DNA of 6,807 nucleotides, taken from NCBI GenBank assembly GCA_022707725.1, contig JAKJAB010000190.1, forward strand, positions 1 to 6,807. The letters are read 5' to 3'. A program made the position numbers and the translations under genes. Of this stretch, positions 1-5,467 are shown piece by piece. Within the stretch, counting starts at the first letter, position 1, and each line of letters begins with the position of its first letter. This DNA is from Chloroflexota bacterium. Lineage in GTDB: Bacteria; Chloroflexota; Anaerolineae; B4-G1; SLSP01. The notes beneath the pieces were generated by a model. That model saw only the letters and a list, made by a program, of their open reading frames with translations. It was not told the DNA's origin and did not search any database.

Positions 1-871
1 TGGCGATGGTGCTGCGCTCGATCTTCTTGCGCAGGACGTTGGCCTGGGCCTCGGTCTGGCGGACGGTGGCTTTGGCGACGGCAAGCTCCTCCGGGGTGGG
101 GCCGGCGAGTAAGTCGGCAAGTTTGGCCTGCGCCACGACGACGGCCTCTTCGGCGACGCGATATTGCCCTTCGGCGGCGTTCGCCTGGGCGATGTAGCCG
201 AGCGGGTTGTTGCGGATGCGCAGGAGTTGGTTGAGCAGCGTTTGGGCGGTTTGCTCGTCGGCTTCAGCGCGCGCGAGCGCCTCTCGTGCGGCGACCAGTT
301 GGAGGTCCGCCACCTGCTTCTCAATACCTTCTTTTGGGGCAATGCCGTGTAGCATTTCCTGGTTGGCAAGCTGCGCCCTGGCGAGTTCTGCGCCCTGGGC
401 AGCTAATGCCACTTGCGTGCGCGCCTCGACGATTTTTGCGTTCAGTTCCTGAGGATTTTCCACCATCGCCAGCGCATTTTGCCATGCCTGGTACGCACCG
501 TCGCGCTGCGCCTCGACCAGGGCAACGTTGGCGCGCGCCGCCGCGATCTCCGCGGGATGTGCGCCAGCCTCAAGCAGCGTCAGATCGGCCTGAGCGGCGA
601 CCACAGCAGCCTCCGCTGGGGAAAGTTGCAACAGCCACGGCGTCGCGTCCAGCGTGACGAGGGCGTCACCCGCAGTCACCTGTTGTCCCACCTGGGCGGC
701 GATGGATTCGATGCGCCCGCCGAATTCACTGGCGATGCGGATTTCTTGGGCGCGAATCGTGCCTGAGGCGACCAATGTCGCCCCTGTGCTGGCCTCTGTT
801 GTCTGCAAACAGCCCGACAGCGGTACGACGAAAAGTAGTAGAGCGAAAATCCAACTGTATTTTTTGTTCAT
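1..871 (-). CDS. HlyD/RND-type periplasmic adaptor lipoprotein (membrane fusion protein), 3' end beyond the window
   Basis: This is the N-terminal 290 residues of a membrane fusion protein that would link an inner-membrane exporter (ABC or RND type) to the outside. The reading frame is open to the left edge, so the C-terminus is missing. Residues 1-21 form a lipoprotein signal: K3-K4, a hydrophobic stretch, then lipobox L18-S-G-C21, so the mature protein should be lipid-anchored. Residues about 35-76 (ASGTIRAQEIRIAS, then GGRIESIAAQVGQQVTAGD and LVTLD) are the first half of a biotinyl-lipoyl-like barrel-sandwich domain. Residues about 85-285 are Ala/Glu/Gln-rich with heptad character, the long helical hairpin of HlyD proteins. 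The visible end, KKIERSTIA, is where the second barrel half normally starts. The ATG at 871 has an AGGAG box about 7 bases upstream. Partner transporter genes would be expected further left. Family call is firm; substrate unknown. Confidence 0.88.
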   Translation of the reverse strand, partial: MNKKYSWIFALLLFVVPLSGCLQTTEASTGATLVASGTIRAQEIRIASEFGGRIESIAAQVGQQVTAGDALVTLDATPWLLQLSPAEAAVVAAQADLTLLEAGAHPAEIAAARANVALVEAQRDGAYQAWQNALAMVENPQELNAKIVEARTQVALAAQGAELARAQLANQEMLHGIAPKEGIEKQVADLQLVAAREALARAEADEQTAQTLLNQLLRIRNNPLGYIAQANAAEGQYRVAEEAVVVAQAKLADLLAGPTPEELAVAKATVRQTEAQANVLRKKIERSTIA

Positions 872-894
872 TGTCGTCTCCTGGAAAATGTGAT

Positions 895-971
895 TGGTAA
901 CTGGTTGCTGGTTGCTGGTTGCTGGTTGCTGGTTACTGGTTACTGGTTACTGGTTGCTGGTTACTGGATAC
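895..971. repeat. Heptanucleotide tandem repeat, 11 units
   Basis: There are eleven consecutive 7-bp units with no interruption. On the plus strand the order is TGGTAAC, four TGGTTGC, three TGGTTAC, TGGTTGC, TGGTTAC and TGGATAC. Only the two outermost units deviate from TGGTT(G/A)C. The block lies between the HlyD-type adaptor start (871) and the hydrolase stop (1019), in non-coding DNA. Similar short heptameric repeats are known in cyanobacteria and other filamentous phyla. Copy number probably changes by slippage (inference). Confidence 0.93.
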
Positions 972-976
972 AGAGC

Positions 977-1004
977 AGTATACGCAAGGGCAAGGATTAG
1001 ACAA
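977..1004 (-). promoter_or_regulatory. Putative sigma70-type promoter for the HlyD-type adaptor gene
   Basis: On the minus strand, TTGTCT (1004-999, 4/6 match to the -35 consensus) is followed after 16 bases by TATACT (982-977, 5/6 match to the -10 consensus). The predicted transcription start is near 970. That would place the whole heptamer repeat and the ribosome binding site in a leader of about 100 bases. Assigned by eye only. Confidence 0.45.
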
Positions 1005-1018
1005 GATGCGCTCGCTAA

Positions 1019-2092
1019 TTATGTGGTTGCGCTGGTCAAAGCTTCCAGAGCGCCGGTCAGTACCGCGACGCCGCGCCGGAATTCGGCGATGTCGAGGTGC
1101 TCGTGCGGGGTGTGATCGAGCGACGAATCGCCCGGACCGTAAGCCACCATAGGACATTCCCACACCGGGCCGACGGTGTTCATGTCCGACGTGCCGGTCT
1201 TGAGTTTGAAGCGCGGCTTGCCGCCCTCGGCGCGGATCGCTTTGAGCAGCGCGCGCACCGGCGGCGTGTTCTTGTCGGATTGGTAGGCGGGATCGCTGCC
1301 GCCGAAGGTCAACTTCGCCCCGCCCGCCCAGGCTTCCATCTTCGCCTGCAATGCATCTACGGCAAAGTCCGGCGGGAGCCGCGCCACAATGGTCATTTCA
1401 ACGTAATCGTTCAAGCCGTCGCTGTAGGTGCGCAGGTCGCGCAGCGCGGGATCGAGCGAATTGAAGCGTCCCTTTCTGCCTTGCAGCAACACCTCTTGAT
1501 TGTAGGCATAGGCGAAGCGCCGCAGACTGTTCCAGAAGTTGACGGCGTGCTCGGCCGGTCCGGCGAACTCGCCCGCGCTGTGCCCGCCCGGTTGCGCCAG
1601 GCTGTAGTCCATCAACAGGCGGCCTTTGTAACCCAGTGTGATACAGTCCCACGCGCTCGGCTCTCCGATGATGGCGCAGGTCGGCGCGGGCATCGTCTCC
1701 GCCAGATATTGCGATCCCCAGCCGTGCGACTCCTCCTCCACCGCGCCGATGACGGTGATACGCGCGTCCACCAGCCGGGGCGCGACCTGCGCCGTCGCCA
1801 GGACGAACGCCGCCAGCGGCCCTTTCGCATCCACCGCGCCGCGCCCGTAGAGCTTGTTCCCTTCCCACCGCACGGGGACGAAGCCGGACACAGTATCCAT
1901 ATGCCCCAGCAACACGATATGGCGCTCCGCGTCGGGATTGCCCACCGTCCCGACGACGTTCCCCGCCTCGTCGCGATGCGTGATAAAGCCCAGTTTGCGC
2001 ATCTGCGCGACGAGATACTCAGCGAAGATGTCCTCGCCGCCAGAAGGGCTGGGAATGGAAAGGAGTTTTTCAAGAAATTCGAGGTCGTTCAT
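1019..2092 (-). CDS. lysK: M20 metallohydrolase, LysK-like ([amino-group carrier protein]-lysine/ornithine hydrolase)
   Basis: This is a 357-residue zinc-dependent M20 hydrolase of the ArgE/DapE/LysK group. LysK releases lysine or ornithine from the glutamate tail of the LysW carrier protein, the last step of the alpha-aminoadipate (LysW) pathway, in the cytoplasm. Visible active-site signatures are GHMDT with H64 and D66, GRGAVDAKGP with bridging D88, the E119-E120-E121 block with the catalytic base, GEPS with E144, GGHSA with H171 in the lid, and SLDHTP with metal ligand H327. LGYKGRL (153-159) and KTGTSDMN (298-305) are typical of LysK rather than general M20 peptidases. An in-frame TTG lies at 2107, but ATG 2092 is preferred because it has GGGGA 8 bases upstream and the TTG has none. 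No lysW, lysX, lysY, lysZ or lysJ is in the window, so substrate (lysine or ornithine) is open. It lies 60 bases downstream of the acetyltransferase. Confidence 0.85.
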   Translation of the reverse strand: MNDLEFLEKLLSIPSPSGGEDIFAEYLVAQMRKLGFITHRDEAGNVVGTVGNPDAERHIVLLGHMDTVSGFVPVRWEGNKLYGRGAVDAKGPLAAFVLATAQVAPRLVDARITVIGAVEEESHGWGSQYLAETMPAPTCAIIGEPSAWDCITLGYKGRLLMDYSLAQPGGHSAGEFAGPAEHAVNFWNSLRRFAYAYNQEVLLQGRKGRFNSLDPALRDLRTYSDGLNDYVEMTIVARLPPDFAVDALQAKMEAWAGGAKLTFGGSDPAYQSDKNTPPVRALLKAIRAEGGKPRFKLKTGTSDMNTVGPVWECPMVAYGPGDSSLDHTPHEHLDIAEFRRGVAVLTGALEALTSATT

Positions 2093-2129
2093 GCACAAAT
2101 TCCCCAAAATCAGAATGTCTTACACCTTC

Positions 2130-2156
2130 ATTCTATCACAATCACGCTACACTCAA
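2130..2156 (-). promoter_or_regulatory. Weak candidate promoter for the LysK-like gene
   Basis: TTGAGT (2156-2151) and TAGAAT (2135-2130) on the minus strand are separated by 15 bases, which is short. The -35 box overlaps the end of the acetyltransferase gene. Expression by read-through from the acetyltransferase is an equally good explanation. Confidence 0.28.
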
Positions 2157-2572
2157 ACAACTGTATACTGTGACATCACGTTCAAATCCACCCGTTGCGT
2201 CCAACCGACGCGCCCCCAAAACGCAATCGCATCCGCATTGACCGCAAACACGAAGAGGTGGCACTTGTCGATGCCTTCAGCGGCGAGCGCATCCAGGCAG
2301 CGGGTTGCCAGCGCCTTGCCGATGCCCTGCCGCCGATGCGAGGGCCGCACCGCCAGGTGATGCACGTAGCCGCGTCGCCCATCGTGCCCGCAAAGCACCG
2401 CGCCTACCAGCAAGTCGCCGTCCCAGGCAGTGAAACTCAAACCGGGATTGCGCGCCAGGTAACGGCCAATCGCCTCGCGGGAATCGGCGTCGCTCAAGCC
2501 CACGCCATCGGCGGATTGCCAGAGGGCGAGGACGGCGTCGTAATCCTGAATAGTCATTTCACGAATATACAC
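2153..2572 (-). CDS. GNAT family N-acetyltransferase
   Basis: This is a complete 139-residue Gcn5-related N-acetyltransferase, which transfers acetyl from acetyl-CoA to an amine of a small molecule or protein. The opening MYIREMTIQDYDAVLALW is the usual beta1-alpha1 start. Motif A is clear: VHHLAVRPSHRRQGIGKAL (70-88), with pyrophosphate-binding R80-R-Q-G-I-G85. Motif B follows as NADAIAFWGRVGW (112-124). Overall it resembles stand-alone YpeA/RimI-like GNATs, but the acceptor cannot be read from sequence. The start is GTG at 2572, chosen because GGAG sits 7 bases upstream (2583-2580); the in-frame ATG at 2557 has no binding site and would remove the first strand. It is divergent from the antitoxin gene, with only 57 bases between the starts, and lies 60 bases upstream of the LysK-like gene on the same strand. 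Confidence 0.9.
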   Translation of the reverse strand: MYIREMTIQDYDAVLALWQSADGVGLSDADSREAIGRYLARNPGLSFTAWDGDLLVGAVLCGHDGRRGYVHHLAVRPSHRRQGIGKALATRCLDALAAEGIDKCHLFVFAVNADAIAFWGRVGWTQRVDLNVMSQYTVV

Positions 2573-2577
2573 TTATC

Positions 2578-2624
2578 TTCTCCAATATGCTATAATGTAA
2601 CTATACGTTCTCCATCAAGGAGGG
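2578..2624. promoter_or_regulatory. Divergent promoter/operator region of the toxin-antitoxin operon and acetyltransferase
   Basis: The plus strand has a perfect TATAAT at 2591-2596 with no good -35, then AAGGAGGG (2617-2624), a very strong ribosome binding site 5 bases before the antitoxin ATG (2630). Minus-strand -10-like elements (TATAGT 2605-2600, TATAGC 2594-2589) overlap it. The 7-mer TTCTCCA occurs twice in direct orientation, at 2578-2584 and 2608-2614, 30 bases apart and flanking the -10 box. The left copy is also the complement of the acetyltransferase ribosome binding site. A weak -35 plus flanking repeats would suit autorepression by the antitoxin-toxin complex, which is inference. 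Confidence 0.5.
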
Positions 2625-2629
2625 AAACG

Positions 2630-2926
2630 ATGGCAGAGAATATTGCCGCCCTATACGAAAACGGCGTATTGCGACCGCTGTCGCCGCTGAAATTACGCGA
2701 GAACCAAACTGTCTATATCCAAATCCTGGAAATAGAACCAGACGTCGATAGAACCGAAATCGCTATTCAAAATCTAGTCGCCAAAGGTATCCTCACACCA
2801 CCGCCTGGATATTCTGATATTGCGCCACCTACCGAAGCCGAACGCAAAGCATTAGCTGATAAACTGGGCAACGCGCCCGGCAAGCCGCTCTCTCAAATTA
2901 TCCTTGAAGAACGCGGACAACTATGA
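2630..2926 (+). CDS. Antitoxin of a PIN toxin pair, AF2212-like / DUF104 family
   Basis: This is a 98-residue protein. Its N-terminus (residues 4-32: NIAALYENGVLRPL, then PLKLRENQTVYIQI) fits the DUF104/AF2212-like antitoxin domain, whose members typically read I-A-x-Y-E-N-G-V-L-R-P-L. This small beta-domain forms the dimerising/DNA-binding part. Residues about 38-75 are a variable Pro-rich linker (TPPPGYSDIAPP). The end (residues 83-98, GKPLSQIILEERGQL) matches the acidic tail common in antitoxins of VapC-type RNases, which presumably wraps the toxin active site. The frame is open upstream to 2195, but ATG 2630 is the true start: it follows AAGGAGGG, and upstream residues are antisense to the acetyltransferase. 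Its TGA overlaps the toxin ATG (ATGA at 2923-2926), so the two are translationally coupled. Base composition is more AT-rich than the flanking genes. Confidence 0.82.
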   Translation: MAENIAALYENGVLRPLSPLKLRENQTVYIQILEIEPDVDRTEIAIQNLVAKGILTPPPGYSDIAPPTEAERKALADKLGNAPGKPLSQIILEERGQL

Positions 2927-3384
2927 GCATTTACTTCTTGGATAGCAGCGCCTTAACCAAACGCTATGTCACGGAAACTGGCTCCGACTGGATTCGAGCA
3001 TTGGTTGCACCTGAGACCGATCACAGATTGATTATAGCCCGCATCACTTGGGTAGAGGTATTAAGCGCATTTGCTCGCCGCCAACGTGAAGGAGTACTCA
3101 CCCCAAAAGAAATGCAGCGGGTCATCCAGCTATTTCGTTATGACCTGAATCTGCAATATCGGGTCATCGAATTAGACAGCCATACAGCCCAAATAGCTGG
3201 CACATTGATTGTGAACTATCCCTTAAAAGCTTATGATGCGGTGCAACTTGCTTCCGCATTGCAAGTCGAAGAAGAATTAACGTACATTTCTGCTCAACCT
3301 TTAACCTTCTTGGTCGCAGACACCCATTTGGCGACTATCGCCCAAGCAGAAGGAGTGCGAACCGATAATCCTAACCTGCACTAG
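2923..3384 (+). CDS. PIN-domain ribonuclease toxin (VapC-type)
   Basis: This is a complete 153-residue PIN-domain protein, expected to be a Mg2+-dependent endoribonuclease that inhibits translation when released from its antitoxin. All four conserved acidic residues are visible: D7 in IYFLDSSAL, E45 in WVEVLSAF, D105 in LKAYDAVQLASAL and D133 in FLVADTHLATIAQAEG. Length is normal for the family (about 130-155), so it looks intact. It starts inside the antitoxin stop codon (ATGA overlap), the usual type II toxin-antitoxin arrangement. Its TAG stop (3382-3384) is the last three bases of the CTAG next to the insertion sequence, so the element landed exactly at the end of the gene without altering any residue. 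Transcription downstream now runs into IS DNA. RNA target (tRNA, rRNA or mRNA) cannot be inferred. Confidence 0.88.
   Translation: MSIYFLDSSALTKRYVTETGSDWIRALVAPETDHRLIIARITWVEVLSAFARRQREGVLTPKEMQRVIQLFRYDLNLQYRVIELDSHTAQIAGTLIVNYPLKAYDAVQLASALQVEEELTYISAQPLTFLVADTHLATIAQAEGVRTDNPNLH
3381..3384. repeat. CTAG, left copy of the probable target-site duplication
   Basis: CTAG directly precedes the left inverted repeat and recurs directly after the right one (5010-5013). Because CTAG is its own reverse complement, it could instead be an outer extension of the inverted repeats. The TAG is also the stop codon of the PIN toxin. Confidence 0.65.
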
Positions 3385-3402
3385 CAGTCTGTCGGAGAGA
3401 AA
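3385..3402 (+). repeat. IS terminal inverted repeat, transposase 3' side
   Basis: The sequence CAGTCTGTCGGAGAGAAA is an exact reverse complement of 4992-5009. Including the flanking CTAG, the match is 22 of 22 bases; the next bases (GTGG here, TTCC on the other end) differ. Confidence 0.93.
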
Positions 3403-3516
3403 GTGGCCTGGGCATCAATACATACGGAGTTGAGCCACTCTCACCCGAATTTTGATTGAATGATACGCATGACACGCCTACTACAGACTAATTCAGGTCA
3501 CGATTTGCGTTTTTTG

Positions 3517-3534
3517 CCACGCCAAAAGGCGTGG
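3517..3534. other. Perfect stem-loop in the non-coding end of the IS
   Basis: CCACGCC (3517-3523), AAAA loop, GGCGTGG (3528-3534): a 7-bp perfect stem about 45 bases downstream of the transposase stop. On the transposase strand it is followed by CAAAAAACG, not a U-run, so it is not a standard intrinsic terminator. It may still shield the mRNA end or block read-through. Confidence 0.5.
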
Positions 3535-3576
3535 ATTGGCTTGTCTCTTGCACGGTTGGTCTTCGTCAGCCCCTTT

Positions 3577-4944
3577 TTAGAGCTGACCAGCCAGCAAGAC
3601 GTGCAGCCGTTTCAGGTTGAAGGCCAGACACACCAGACACCATTCACCCGCCGCGGCCGCCAGACCACGCAGCGAGAACTGCCGAAACCCCATGATCTCC
3701 TTGATGATCCCAATCACCGGTTCTACAGTCGATTTACGCAGTTTGTAGATTTCCTGGCCGATCTCCGTTTTGAGCTTGTATGCCATTTTGACCATCGGAC
3801 TGGCATCTTCCGGCGGGGGAGCAGGCGACTCTGCAAAGCGGCTACGCCAGCTCTTGTGGTGCGTATCACGGCCGGTAGCAATGTAGGGCTCGATCCCCCG
3901 TTGTTCCATCGCCGTGATGTTAGTCGCACTGAAGTAGCCTGTATCCAGCGCCGCGGCCTCCGGTGTACCGACTTCAGGCGCAATGGCATCCAGGGTCGGC
4001 AGAGCTTCATGGCGATCGGTAGGATGATTCGACAAGCTGTGCGCGACAATCAAGAAGCTATCTTGCTCCACCGCCACCTGCACATTGTAATGCTGGTCAA
4101 AACCCTTGTCCGTGCTGTTCTTCATCACCCGCGAATCCGGATCGGTGAAGTTGTACTGATCCTGGTCGCGCGGCCCTGGCTGTTGCGGAGGCTTGGGCTT
4201 ACGACCACGCGGTTTGCGGTTCTCCTCGCGTGCGCGAGCCTCCCGCGCCTGGATTTTGGCCTCGTATTCCGCTTTCTCGGCCTGATAGCGTTCTTCAGCC
4301 CGCAGTTCCAAGACCTTTTTGGCCTGCGCCAGATTGGCCAACCGGGTGTGGCGCAGGACCAGTTCTTCTTGCACATCCATAGTGCCGGGCAAAGTCCCCG
4401 CCTCGGCCTGGGCGCTCAACGCCAGCAGTTCTGCGACTTCCTGCTGCAACAAGCGTTCCAGTTCCAGCAAGCGCTTGTAACTGACCGCTTTGCTTTTCGA
4501 GGCGTCCGCGTGGACCTTGCTGCCGTCCAAGCTAATCCGCCCCAATTGCAAGACGTCCGCCTCTTTTGCCACCAGCAACACTTGCACAAACAGGTCAGCC
4601 ATCTGCGCCAAGAAGGTCTTGCGAAAATTGGCAATCGTGTCGTGATCAGGATGCCACCCACCCGCGATGTAGCGAAAGGGAATGCTTTCGTAGGTGGCCC
4701 GTTCGATCTGGCGCGAACTGAACACGCCGCTGACGTAACCGTACAACAGCAAGCCCAGCAGTACTTCAGGCGCATACGGCTCTCCGCCACGCGGCGCATA
4801 CTGCGCGTAGATCGTGCTCAGATCCAACACGGCAATCACGGACACGATGAAACGGGCCAGATGATCGGGCGGCAAGCACTCCGCTATGGTCACGGTCTGT
4901 TGCAAAGAGGCTGCGTAATCGACGGTTTTGAATTGTCTAGTCAT
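3577..4944 (-). CDS. IS1182-family DDE transposase
   Basis: This is a 455-residue transposase that cuts and joins its element's ends. The N-terminal part (residues about 1-115, including CLPPDHLARFIV, YAPEVLLGLLLYGYVSGVFSSRQIE and HPDHDTIANFRK) is the DUF772-type DNA-binding region. The RNase H-like catalytic triad is visible as D140 (ISLDGSKVHADAS), D334 (AALDTGYFSATNI) and E408 (KSTVEPVIGIIKEIMGFRQFSLRG). Between D140 and D334 lies a highly charged, probably coiled-coil insert (about 155-250) ending in a basic Pro-rich stretch (KPRGRKPKPPQQPGP), common in this family. The frame is open up to a GTG at 4983. ATG 4944 is preferred because IS1182 transposases begin with a similar short run before the first conserved Leu/Pro block. 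No ribosome binding site precedes it. It is intact, with no frameshift. Confidence 0.92.
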   Translation of the reverse strand: MTRQFKTVDYAASLQQTVTIAECLPPDHLARFIVSVIAVLDLSTIYAQYAPRGGEPYAPEVLLGLLLYGYVSGVFSSRQIERATYESIPFRYIAGGWHPDHDTIANFRKTFLAQMADLFVQVLLVAKEADVLQLGRISLDGSKVHADASKSKAVSYKRLLELERLLQQEVAELLALSAQAEAGTLPGTMDVQEELVLRHTRLANLAQAKKVLELRAEERYQAEKAEYEAKIQAREARAREENRKPRGRKPKPPQQPGPRDQDQYNFTDPDSRVMKNSTDKGFDQHYNVQVAVEQDSFLIVAHSLSNHPTDRHEALPTLDAIAPEVGTPEAAALDTGYFSATNITAMEQRGIEPYIATGRDTHHKSWRSRFAESPAPPPEDASPMVKMAYKLKTEIGQEIYKLRKSTVEPVIGIIKEIMGFRQFSLRGLAAAAGEWCLVCLAFNLKRLHVLLAGQL

Positions 4945-4951
4945 ACTGCGC

Positions 4952-4980
4952 ATTTTAGCACGAATTGGGTTCGGTGTACA
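4952..4980 (-). promoter_or_regulatory. Putative transposase promoter inside the IS end
   Basis: On the minus strand TGTACA (4980-4975, 4/6 to the -35 consensus) and TAAAAT (4957-4952, 5/6 to the -10 consensus) are 17 bases apart. The predicted start is at about 4945, at the transposase ATG (4944), which has no ribosome binding site. This would be a leaderless message. Confidence 0.45.
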
Positions 4981-4991
4981 CACTTATGGAA

Positions 4992-5009
4992 TTTCTCTCC
5001 GACAGACTG
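4992..5009 (-). repeat. IS terminal inverted repeat, transposase 5' side
   Basis: This is the exact reverse complement of 3385-3402. It supplies the last codons of the chimeric frame of the interrupted membrane-protein gene. Confidence 0.93.
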
Positions 5010-5013
5010 CTAG
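5010..5013. repeat. CTAG, right copy of the probable target-site duplication
   Basis: This is identical to 3381-3384, directly outside the right inverted repeat. It encodes L45 of the truncated membrane protein. Confidence 0.65.
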
Positions 5014-5137
5014 CCACGCAGGAACGTCCCCGGCCAATTCGTGTAACAGCGCATTGGGCAGGATGCTGACCACGAGCATAATGATCCAGGCCGCGGTGAT
5101 CAAGAAGCGATTCGAGGAGATCGGTTTTTCGGCTGTG

Positions 5138-5419
5138 TCAGGCATTCGCAATCTCCCGTGCCCACGCGCGGATCGCGTCCCAGTCGCGCAGGTCTTGATC
5201 CTGACCTTTCATCGCTTCGACGATCATGCGGTCCAGGAATGAAAGCTTCGCCAGTTCCATTTTGCCGGCGAAGAAAGCTTCGGTCTGGGGCGTGATAAGC
5301 TCGACGTCCGGCTGCCGGGTCGCCAGAAAGCCCAAGCCGGAGCACGTCAACGCCGTCCCACCGAGCGCAAAGCCCGCGATTTTCAGGAAATTTCGCCGCG
5401 ATACCGGTTGTTTGTTCAT
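5138..5419 (-). CDS. Small Tat-signal protein, probably an internally deleted flavodoxin-domain protein
   Basis: The product has 93 residues. It begins with a textbook twin-arginine signal: S7-R-R-N-F-L-K13, then a weakly hydrophobic stretch to about residue 33 (IAGFALGGTALTCSGLGFLA), so the protein is routed folded across the membrane. The mature part is only about 60 residues. Residues 46-93 (TEAFFAGKMELAKLSFLDRM, then IVEAMKG and DLRDWDAIRAWAREIA) resemble the C-terminal end of HemG-like flavodoxin-domain proteins (FAG...LSFLDR...DWxxIxxWA). The FMN-binding loop (T-x-T/S-G-x-T near the N-terminus of the domain) and the central sheet are absent. The simplest reading is an in-frame loss of roughly 130 residues between the signal (about residue 40) and the C-terminal helix. 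If so, it cannot bind flavin and may be non-functional. ATG 5419 follows AGGAGG at 8 bases. It overlaps the next gene by 8 bases. Confidence 0.65.
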   Translation of the reverse strand: MNKQPVSRRNFLKIAGFALGGTALTCSGLGFLATRQPDVELITPQTEAFFAGKMELAKLSFLDRMIVEAMKGQDQDLRDWDAIRAWAREIANA

Positions 5420-5467
5420 CTACTGATCCTCCTCATCACTCAGCCTTACCTACGGTCCTCTTTGCCG

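Larger units (their letters stand above)
3385..5009 (-). mobile_element. IS1182-family insertion sequence, complete, 1,625 bp
   Basis: This is one transposase gene on the minus strand bounded by perfect 18-bp inverted repeats (3385-3402 and 4992-5009; outer sequence CAGTCTGTCGGAGAGAAA) and CTAG on both sides. Length, single long DDE transposase and terminal repeats fit the IS1182 group of IS5-like elements. The transposase frame is uninterrupted and both ends are intact, so the copy may be active. The left 174 bases inside the element (3403-3576) are non-coding and contain a short perfect hairpin. The right end carries the transposase promoter. The element lies between an intact toxin gene and a truncated membrane-protein gene. 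Confidence 0.9.
4984..5145 (-). pseudogene. Truncated membrane-protein gene (possibly CPBP-family) running into the IS end
   Basis: From ATG 5145 the frame encodes MPDTAEKPIS, then SNRFLITAAWIIMLVVSILP and NALLHELAGDVPAWL. At codon 45 it enters the CTAG/inverted repeat of the IS, adds AVCRREIP and stops at 4984-4986. The native part is therefore only 45 residues. Residues 15-35 form one transmembrane helix. The pattern of a helix ending in SILPN, then LLHEL and VPAWL resembles the first helix of CPBP (CAAX-protease-like) membrane proteins; this is a tentative memory-based match, and catalytic motifs would lie in the missing part. The start overlaps the upstream Tat-protein stop by 8 bases and has GGGAG 7 bases upstream, so it was translationally coupled. 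Its continuation is not on the other side of the IS, so the remainder was lost from this locus. Confidence 0.6.

Noticed and set aside
895..971. CRISPR array
   Set aside because: Units are 7 bases, contiguous and without spacers; this is a simple tandem repeat.
894..1163. Short frames through the heptamer repeat (for example repeated VTGCWLLVAG)
   Set aside because: Translation of the repeat in frame gives low-complexity peptides; no ribosome binding site or family resemblance.
1097..2173. 358-residue plus-strand open frame
   Set aside because: Antisense of the LysK-like gene in GC-rich DNA; Arg/His-rich with no recognisable motif.
2195..2629. N-terminal extension of the antitoxin frame
   Set aside because: The upstream part is antisense to the acetyltransferase; the strong AAGGAGGG and family start both place translation at 2630.
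3517..3534. Intrinsic terminator for the transposase
   Set aside because: The stem is perfect but has an A-run instead of a U-run downstream on the transposase strand, so it is listed only as a stem-loop.
3460..5013. 517-residue plus-strand open frame covering the IS
   Set aside because: It is the antisense shadow of the transposase, lacks a ribosome binding site, is rich in Arg/His/Gln and shows no domain, while the minus frame has an intact DDE triad.
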